NCBI GenBank assembly: GCA_003539755.1
Contig: DPOH01000186.1
Span: 1 to 7,865, forward strand
DNA from: Clostridium sp.
GTDB taxonomy: Bacteria; Bacillota; Clostridia; Clostridiales; Clostridiaceae
DNA length: 7,865 nt
Direction: 5' to 3'
Shown here piece after piece: positions 1-4,937 of this stretch (the first letter of the stretch is position 1; each line of letters begins with the position of its first letter). A model generated the notes under the pieces. The model ran no database searches, was not told where the DNA came from, and was given only the letters and a program-made list of their open reading frames with translations. The position numbers and the translations under genes were made by a program.

Positions 1-75
1 CTTTAATTCTTATTATATTATTTATATTTAGTTTTCGTTAAATAAAAATAGAAATAATAATATTTTAGATGCTGA

Positions 76-104
76 ATTATATAAAAATTATAAGGACTGT
101 TCAA
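76..104 (-). promoter_or_regulatory. Leftward sigma-A-type promoter for a gene left of the window
   Basis: Read on the minus strand there is TTGAAC (99-104), a 17-nt spacer, and TATAAT (76-81). This matches the vegetative consensus at 5/6 and 6/6 with ideal spacing. Transcription would start near position 69 and run off the left edge, so the gene served is not visible. The surrounding 1-180 is AT-rich, contains no coding region I can support, and is compositionally prone to chance TATAAT matches, which limits confidence. Confidence 0.45.
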
Positions 105-180
105 TAACTATATTTATAATTATGTTATGGAAATTTAATTGAATATAAGATAAAAAAATAAAAAATTATATTGTAAAAAC

Positions 181-227
181 CCTCACATCTTAAGGATTTT
201 GAAGTTCTGGATGTGAGGATTTTTTTT
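181..227. terminator. Rho-independent terminator, possibly bidirectional
   Basis: A perfect 9-bp stem (CCTCACATC at 181-189 with GATGTGAGG at 210-218) and a 20-nt loop are followed by eight T (220-227) on the plus strand. On the minus strand the same stem is followed by GGTTTTT, so it could also stop leftward transcription coming from the DUF1622 gene and the decayed fragment at 232-357. No plus-strand gene ends just upstream inside the window, so the leftward role may be the relevant one. Confidence 0.8.
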
Positions 228-231
228 GTAT

Positions 232-357
232 CTATACTGGAACATAAGTTACCCAATTATAAGAAGTAGTAATTTGAGTTTTTCCATTATATCTTCCAAG
301 CTATAAATCAACATTTATTCCTGGCCATATATTAAGTGTTAAATATATACTATTGTT
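232..357 (-). pseudogene. Decayed C-terminal fragment of an unidentified, probably exported protein
   Basis: On the minus strand, between a TAG at 358-360 and a TAG at 232-234, one frame reads as 41 sense codons broken by a single internal TAG (301-303). The part after the internal stop reads LGRYNGKTQ followed by ITTSYNWVTYVPV. The part before it contains LNIWPGINVDL. Unlike the low-complexity K/N/I strings that AT-rich noncoding DNA here usually gives, this has balanced W, P, G, T and Y residues like the beta-rich end of an extracellular protein. It ends 14 nt before the hairpin terminator, as a real gene end would. No start codon or ribosome binding site precedes it. I do not recognise the family. 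The coding origin is inferred from composition and position only. Confidence 0.35.
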
Positions 358-394
358 CTATAATCATAGTATAATTTCTTGCGTCACACATTTC

Positions 395-688
395 TCATTC
401 TAAAACGAAAGTCATAATTATTCTTATAAAAAATACAGAAGCTAAAATAATAAGTTCATCAAAGCTTTTAATAGTAACAGTTTTTAGAATTTCTGCAGCC
501 AGTTTAAAATCTAAAGTTGTTACCATAACATCTGCAAATTCATATTTTACATCTATATGTTTATGAAAAAATCTGTTTTGAATATAGTGATAAAAAGCAG
601 TAAAAACTCCTATAGTTAAAATTATAATTCCCATTAATTCAAATATATGAATAAGTATAGGTAAAAATTTGATAAATAATTCTTCCAA
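395..688 (-). CDS. DUF1622 family small membrane protein, possibly C-terminally truncated
   Basis: A 97-residue protein of unknown function. A hydrophobic helix (about residues 9-33, ending AFYHY) is followed by a basic stretch, the segment FKLAAEILKT, then DELIILA leading into a second hydrophobic segment (about 75-95). The order helix, LAAEILKT, DELIIL, helix is what I know from the DUF1622 membrane family. I place the start at the TTG at 688-686 because GAGGTG (701-696) sits 7 nt upstream. A longer reading from a TTG at 703 has no ribosome binding site and would overlap that motif. The frame closes at TGA (397-395) right after FVLE. Family members, from memory, usually continue with a charged tail, and the frame stays open for 14 more codons to a TAG at 352-350, so a nonsense mutation is possible. 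It is transcribed divergently from the molybdoenzyme operon. A link to that operon is unproven. Confidence 0.75.
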   Translation of the reverse strand: MEELFIKFLPILIHIFELMGIIILTIGVFTAFYHYIQNRFFHKHIDVKYEFADVMVTTLDFKLAAEILKTVTIKSFDELIILASVFFIRIIMTFVLE

Positions 689-695
689 AGTTGTA

Positions 696-701
696 CACCT
701 C
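696..701 (-). promoter_or_regulatory. Ribosome binding site deciding the TTG start of the DUF1622 gene
   Basis: GAGGTG on the minus strand lies 7 nt before the TTG at 688-686. It fixes the start there rather than at the in-frame TTG at 703-701, which overlaps the motif and has only AT-rich sequence upstream. Confidence 0.6.
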
Positions 702-736
702 AATAAAATTTAATTAGATTATAAAAATATAAAAAC

Positions 737-771
737 ATTATAAGTCTAAATTAAAAAAGTTTTGCCGTCAA
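737..771 (-). promoter_or_regulatory. Candidate promoter for the DUF1622 gene
   Basis: On the minus strand TTGACG (771-766) is followed after 17 nt by TAGACT (748-743). A perfect TATAAT lies slightly further on (742-737) but at a 23-nt spacing, which is too long for this -35. One of these is probably the -10 element, giving a leader of roughly 40-50 nt. The uncertainty over which -10 is used keeps confidence low. Confidence 0.35.
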
Positions 772-782
772 TTAAGTTTAAT

Positions 783-797
783 TATGTGTTTCACATA
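783..797. promoter_or_regulatory. Palindromic candidate operator in the divergent control region
   Basis: TATGTG-TTT-CACATA is a perfect inverted repeat with 6-bp arms and a 3-bp centre. It lies 11 bp beyond the -35 candidate of the DUF1622 promoter and about 120 bp before the molybdoenzyme start. It is therefore placed to control either or both divergent genes. GTG/CAC arms recall CRP/FNR-family half sites, but the spacing is shorter than the usual TGTGA-N6-TCACA, so I do not name a regulator. I could not find a convincing sigma-A promoter for the plus-strand operon, which would fit activator dependence. Confidence 0.35.
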
Positions 798-814
798 TAT
801 TAAGGCATATATTA
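794..814. repeat. 9-bp direct repeat CATATATTA in the divergent control region
   Basis: CATATATTA occurs at 794-802 and again at 806-814, a 12-nt period. The first copy overlaps the right arm of the palindrome at 783-797. It may be tandem regulator half sites or simple AT-rich duplication. Confidence 0.4.
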
Positions 815-914
815 TTTGATTTTCACCTAATTACATAAATAGATAATTATATAAAAGTATTTGGGCATAATAATTGTGTAAATATCTAAATTTAAAAGAA
901 AAGGAAGGGATAAT

Positions 915-2987
915 ATGAAAAAGGTTCAGTCAACATGTAATTATTGTGCACTTGCGTGTAACTTAGATTTTTATGTGGAAGATAATAAAATTGTCAAAGT
1001 TATACCTACTGAAGGCTATCCCGTTAATGACGGGTTTTCTTGTATAAAAGGTCTTAATCTGGATAAGCAAACTACGGTCTATAAATGTTCACCTTTGCCT
1101 AGGATAAAGCAGGAGGATGGCAGTTTTAAACATGTGCAGTGGGAAGATGCTTATAAGTATGTGGCAGAAAAATTATTAGGACTACAAGAAAAGTATGGTA
1201 AAGAAAGTATAGCTGGTCTAAGTACTGGTCAGTTAACTACAGAAGAATTTGCTTTACTCGGTCATATATGGAGAAATTTTTTACAGACTAATCTTGATGG
1301 AAATACTAGACTGTGTATGTCTACGGCAGTTGTAGCTCACAAACATAGTTTTGGATTTGATGCTCCTGCTTATACATTAAATGATGCAGAACTTTCTGAT
1401 ACTATAATTTTCATAGGATCTAATCCTGTTGTTTCTCATCCAATATTGTGGAGTAGAATAAGAGAAAATAAAGATAAACAGTTAATTGTTATTGATCCTA
1501 GAAGATCTGAAACAGCTCTTCGTGCAGATTATTGGTATGGCATTAAAGCAAAGAGTGATTTACCTTTACTATATGCAGTTTCTAATATGTTAATAGAGAA
1601 AGATTATATAGATAAACACTTTATTGAAGAACATACAGAAGGTTTTGATGCATTTAAGGAATTTGTAAAGAAATATACTGTAGAAAAAGCAGCAGAAGCC
1701 ACTGGAATTTCTGAAGAGAGAATAATGGAATTAGTAGAGCTTATACATAAGGGAAAAAGAGTTTCTTTGTGGTGGACAATGGGAGTTAATCAAAATTATG
1801 ACGGAGTACGAATAGCAGAAGCTATCATAAATATAGCATTAATGACTGGTAATATAGGAAAACCAGGTACAGGCGCAAACTCTTTAACAGGTCAGAGTAA
1901 CGCTATGGGTTCAAGAGTATTTAGCAATACAACAGGACTATTTGGTGGTGGTGATTATAGAGATGAAGAAAGAAGGCTAAGAGTTGCAAAAGTCTTAGGT
2001 GTAGATGAAAATATGTTAGCTCATGAACCAACTATAACCTACAACGAGATTGTTGAAAGAATTAATGAAGGTGAAATAAAAGGACTATTTGTAATATGCA
2101 CAAATCCAAGGCATTCATGGACTAATAATGCAACATTTGAGAAAGCTATGAAAAAATTAGAGTTATTAGTTGTACAGGATGTATATGGTGATACAGATAC
2201 TTCAAAATTAGCAGATGTTTTCTTGCCAGTAGTTCCTGGTATAAAGAAAGAGGGAACATATATTAATACTGAAAGAAGAGTCTCAGCTATGCGTCCAGTT
2301 TTGGAAAGAGAAGAAAATGAAAAAACTGATTATGAAGTACTTCTTGGATTAGGTAAAGCATTAGGCATGGGAGATCTTCTTCAAAGATGGAAAACTCCTA
2401 GAGATGCTTTTAATTTAATGAAGGAATGTTCAAGGTATATGCCTTGTGAAATAACAGGGGTAGATTATGATAAGCTTGAAAATTCTAAAGGAATTCAATG
2501 GCCATTTAAAGAAGGCGATAAATTAGTAAATAATCAAAGACGTTTATTTGAAAATGGTAAGTTCTATACTAAAAATAATAGAGCTCACTTTGTATTTGAA
2601 GAGGTTATGCAGAATCCTATTCCAAATACAAAAGAGTTCCCTTATACATTAAACAATGGTAGAGGAACAGCAGGACAATGGCATACTTTAACTAGAACTA
2701 GGGAAATTAAATGGGTAACAGATGTAACTTCTGAAAAAGCTTATGCTTTCTTTAATACAAAGCTACTAGAAGACTTAGGTATTGAGGAAAATGACGTTGT
2801 AACCTTAGATTCTATAAATGGTGAGTCTGCAGACTTTGTAGTAAGGTCAACTGATAATGTTCAATATGGAGATATATATGCACCTATGCACTATATAGAC
2901 TGTAATAGATTAACCCCAAGTATATATGCTAAATTTTCAAAACAGCCATCATATAAAACTACACCAGTTAATATAAGAAAACACTAA
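915..2987 (+). CDS. NasA/NarB-type molybdopterin oxidoreductase, probable cytoplasmic nitrate reductase catalytic subunit
   Basis: A 690-residue catalytic subunit of the DMSO-reductase family, predicted to reduce nitrate to nitrite at a Mo-bis-MGD centre. An N-terminal [4Fe-4S] motif has C8, C11, C15 and C43, with K45 in the conserved CxKG position for electron transfer. The Mo ligand is Cys134 in RLCMSTAV, followed by M135, as in Nap/Nas enzymes. It is neither selenocysteine nor the serine or aspartate of other branches. Further matches to the nitrate reductase branch are GQSNAMGSR (326-334), EGTYINTERRV (446-456) and GQWHTLTRT (587-595), and the C-terminal molybdopterin dinucleotide-binding domain carries APMHY and NRLT (656-667). 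There is no Tat signal, so it is cytoplasmic. It is slightly shorter than the roughly 730 residues of cyanobacterial NarB. The ATG at 915 follows AAGGAAGGG. It is first in a three-gene operon with its likely electron donors, a layout I recall from the Clostridium perfringens nitrate reductase locus. A related substrate such as formate or another oxyanion cannot be excluded from motifs alone. Confidence 0.85.
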   Translation: MKKVQSTCNYCALACNLDFYVEDNKIVKVIPTEGYPVNDGFSCIKGLNLDKQTTVYKCSPLPRIKQEDGSFKHVQWEDAYKYVAEKLLGLQEKYGKESIAGLSTGQLTTEEFALLGHIWRNFLQTNLDGNTRLCMSTAVVAHKHSFGFDAPAYTLNDAELSDTIIFIGSNPVVSHPILWSRIRENKDKQLIVIDPRRSETALRADYWYGIKAKSDLPLLYAVSNMLIEKDYIDKHFIEEHTEGFDAFKEFVKKYTVEKAAEATGISEERIMELVELIHKGKRVSLWWTMGVNQNYDGVRIAEAIINIALMTGNIGKPGTGANSLTGQSNAMGSRVFSNTTGLFGGGDYRDEERRLRVAKVLGVDENMLAHEPTITYNEIVERINEGEIKGLFVICTNPRHSWTNNATFEKAMKKLELLVVQDVYGDTDTSKLADVFLPVVPGIKKEGTYINTERRVSAMRPVLEREENEKTDYEVLLGLGKALGMGDLLQRWKTPRDAFNLMKECSRYMPCEITGVDYDKLENSKGIQWPFKEGDKLVNNQRRLFENGKFYTKNNRAHFVFEEVMQNPIPNTKEFPYTLNNGRGTAGQWHTLTRTREIKWVTDVTSEKAYAFFNTKLLEDLGIEENDVVTLDSINGESADFVVRSTDNVQYGDIYAPMHYIDCNRLTPSIYAKFSKQPSYKTTPVNIRKH

Positions 2988-3000
2988 GGGGGATAAGAAT

Positions 3001-3417
3001 ATGAAGAGGATAAGAATTGACAGAAGTAAGTGTATTGGATGTTTAACATGCGTTACTGCCTGTACAGTAAGCCATGATTCCTGCGATTCAAGAATTAGAG
3101 TAACTGTAGACAGTAATTTAACTGAAGCACCTATATTGTGTAGACACTGTGATAGACCAGAATGTGTTTATACATGTCAGACTGGTGCAATGAGAAAAGA
3201 TAAAGATAGCGGTTTTGTTTTATATGATGAAAGTAGATGCTCAAGCTGCTATATGTGTATAATGGCATGCCCTTATGGTGTATTAAAGGCGGATAGAATT
3301 CTTTATGAGAAAATAATGAAATGTGACATGTGCACTAGCTGCCGTGCAGATGATGGTAGTAATCCTCAATGTGTAGCAAGATGTCCAATGAATGCATTAA
3401 CTTTAGAGGAGGTATAG
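3001..3417 (+). CDS. Four-cluster [4Fe-4S] ferredoxin-like electron-transfer subunit
   Basis: A 138-residue iron-sulfur protein of the HycB/DmsB/CooF type that should pass electrons to the molybdoenzyme encoded just upstream. Cysteine groups in order are C11-x2-C14-x2-C17-x3-C21, C47-x2-C50-x4-C55-x3-C59, C80-x2-C83-x2-C86-x3-C90-P and C108-x2-C111 with C124-x3-C128-P. These suffice for four [4Fe-4S] clusters in the usual crossed arrangement. C28 and C114 are extra. No signal peptide or membrane segment is present, so the complex is soluble. The ribosome binding site AAGGGGG (2986-2992) overlaps the TAA of the previous gene, and the intergenic gap is 13 nt, implying co-transcription and probably balanced translation. 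Residue 60 is Q where many family members have P after the fourth cysteine of that group. I do not see this as disabling. Confidence 0.87.
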   Translation: MKRIRIDRSKCIGCLTCVTACTVSHDSCDSRIRVTVDSNLTEAPILCRHCDRPECVYTCQTGAMRKDKDSGFVLYDESRCSSCYMCIMACPYGVLKADRILYEKIMKCDMCTSCRADDGSNPQCVARCPMNALTLEEV

Positions 3418-3424
3418 AAAACTA

Positions 3425-4669
3425 ATGAAATATGTAGTAATAGGAGCATCAGCTGCTGGAATAAATGCAGCAAGACAGCTTAGAAAAATAGATAATGATG
3501 CTGAAATAACTGTAATATCAAAGGATGACCATGTTTATTCAAGATGCATACTTCATTATTATATGGAAGGTCTTAGAAATCTTAAACGTCTTGAATTTAT
3601 GGAAGATGACTTTTGGGAAGTTTACAATATTAAGTGGATTAATGGAGTAGCGTGTACTGGACTCAATGTAGAAGAGAAAAAGATACTTTTAGAAGATGGT
3701 AATGAAGAAGGATACGATAAACTTTTAATAGCTACAGGTGCTCATACTTTCTTTCCACCAATACCACATTTAAAAGAAGCTAAGAACTCTATTGGTTTTA
3801 GAAACTTAGATGACTGTGAATACATAATGAAAGAAGCTAAAAAGGAATCTTGTAGACATATTGTAATCATGGGTGCTGGGCTTGTAGGTATAGATGTAAT
3901 AACTGGACTTTTAGATTATGGTAAAGAGTTAGCTTTAGTGGAAATGCAGGATAGAATGTTATCTATTCAGTTAGATAAAAGAGCTGCTTTAACTTATGAA
4001 AAAGCTTATGATGCACATGGTGTTAAACAATATTATGGAAAAGGCGTTAAAGAGCTTATAGTTGATGAAAATAAAAATATTAAAGAAATTCAATTAACAA
4101 CTGGTGAATTTATTCCTTGTGATCTTTTAGTATGCTGTGCAGGAGTAAGGTCAAATGTAGAATTTTTAAAAGATACACCTGTAGAATGTGATAAATTTGG
4201 CTTAATTATTGATGCTAGAGGAAGAACTAACATAGAAGATATTTATGGAGCAGGAGATGTTACAGGAAGAGGTCCTATTTGGTCTGTGGCGACTAAAGAA
4301 GGTCTTATAGCAGCAGATAATATGATGGGTTTAGATACTGAAATAAAGGATTTCTTTACTAGCAAGTCTACTATGAACTTTTTGGGTATTCCAACAATGT
4401 CATTGGGAATTAATACACCACCAGACGATACTTATAGTATAGAAAGTGAAGAAGATGAAGTTGGAAACTATAAAAAAGTAATTCATAAGGATGGAAAAAT
4501 ATATGGTGCTATACTTCAAGGAAATATATCTTATGGAGGAGTTTTAACTCAGCTTATTGCAAGAGAAATTGATATATCTAAAATAAAGAAGCCTTTATTC
4601 AATGTGGATTATTCTGATTTCTTTAATGAAGATGAAAAGTATAGATATTATTATCAAAAACAACAGTAA
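3425..4669 (+). CDS. FAD/NAD(P)-dependent oxidoreductase, probable NAD(P)H-oxidising partner of the molybdoenzyme
   Basis: A 414-residue pyridine nucleotide-disulfide oxidoreductase-like flavoprotein. The N-terminal FAD fold starts at once with GASAAG (7-12). ATGAHTFFPP (103-112) is the conserved turn, GAGLVG (150-155) opens the inserted NAD(P)-binding fold, and YGAGDVT (274-280) is the second FAD contact. A small C-terminal domain (about 315-400) resembles that of rubredoxin reductase and NirB-type proteins. Cys41 (YSRCILHYYMEG) stands where NADH oxidases and CoA-disulfide reductases carry their single redox cysteine. As the third gene of the operon it most simply feeds NAD(P)H electrons to the ferredoxin-like subunit. 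The start ATG lies 7 nt after the upstream stop. The ribosome binding site AGAGGAGGT (3405-3413) lies inside the end of the upstream gene, at a somewhat long spacing of 11 nt. The in-operon role is inferred. A stand-alone NADH oxidase or rubredoxin reductase activity is the alternative. Confidence 0.82.
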   Translation: MKYVVIGASAAGINAARQLRKIDNDAEITVISKDDHVYSRCILHYYMEGLRNLKRLEFMEDDFWEVYNIKWINGVACTGLNVEEKKILLEDGNEEGYDKLLIATGAHTFFPPIPHLKEAKNSIGFRNLDDCEYIMKEAKKESCRHIVIMGAGLVGIDVITGLLDYGKELALVEMQDRMLSIQLDKRAALTYEKAYDAHGVKQYYGKGVKELIVDENKNIKEIQLTTGEFIPCDLLVCCAGVRSNVEFLKDTPVECDKFGLIIDARGRTNIEDIYGAGDVTGRGPIWSVATKEGLIAADNMMGLDTEIKDFFTSKSTMNFLGIPTMSLGINTPPDDTYSIESEEDEVGNYKKVIHKDGKIYGAILQGNISYGGVLTQLIAREIDISKIKKPLFNVDYSDFFNEDEKYRYYYQKQQ

Positions 4670-4686
4670 TAAAAAATAAATAATAA

Positions 4687-4806
4687 AATTAACTCCGAAC
4701 AAAAGTATCTAAGGATTTTAAATCTATGATACTGCGTCAAGACAATAGTCTTCAGGGTTGTAGTAGGAAACAAGGCAGCCTTCCGTGTTTGAAAAGGAGG
4801 TTAATT
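4687..4806 (+). ncRNA. Candidate structured RNA: long closing stem around three hairpins
   Basis: The outer stem pairs AATTAAC (4687-4693) with GTTAATT (4800-4806), then TCC (4694-4696) with GGA (4796-4798), then GAACA (4697-4701) with TGTTT (4786-4790). G4799 and 4791-4795 are bulged, giving about 15 pairs including one G-U. Inside lie hairpin A (AGTATC 4704-4709 with GATACT 4728-4733, with a further small stem GGATT/AATCT), hairpin B (AAGAC 4739-4743, loop AATA, GTCTT 4748-4752) and hairpin C (GG 4766-4767 and AAGG 4772-4775 with CCTTCC 4779-4784, loop CAG). G-U pairs in two stems favour plus-strand transcription. It is richer in GC than the flanks, lacks a T-tract, and lies upstream of the next gene's own promoter. 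It does not match the riboswitch classes I know by sequence. Pairing was done by eye with no energy calculation. Confidence 0.5.
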
Positions 4807-4876
4807 AATCTGTTTTCCACATTATTAAGTATATATTTTAAGAATAAAATAGAAAAAAATATAAAAAATAAATTTA

Positions 4877-4906
4877 TTGTAAAAAATATACTAAACATGA
4901 TATAAT
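4877..4906 (+). promoter_or_regulatory. Extended -10 promoter of the secreted nucleotidase gene
   Basis: TTGTAA (4877-4882) is followed by an 18-nt spacer and TATAAT (4901-4906), with TG at 4898-4899 giving the extended TGnTATAAT form. Transcription should begin near 4912-4914, leaving a leader of about 25 nt that contains the ribosome binding site AGGGGGA (4925-4931). The gene therefore does not need the upstream operon's transcript, and the structured element at 4687-4806 falls outside this short leader. Confidence 0.75.
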
Positions 4907-4937
4907 ATGAAAGAATTTCGTAATAGGGGGAAGACAG

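Noticed and set aside
395..397. Selenocysteine reading of the DUF1622 TGA
   Set aside because: The protein is not a redox enzyme and the position is in a charged tail. A simple stop or nonsense mutation is far more likely, and I saw no convincing insertion hairpin just after it.
4687..4806. Molybdenum-cofactor riboswitch for the molybdoenzyme operon
   Set aside because: The element lies downstream of that operon, and its conserved-looking sequence does not match the Moco motif as I remember it.
4810..4905. A CTG-initiated frame of about 31 codons after the AAAGGAGGT motif
   Set aside because: CTG is a rare start, and the product is low-complexity K/N/I/F typical of random AT-rich DNA. It runs through the next gene's promoter.
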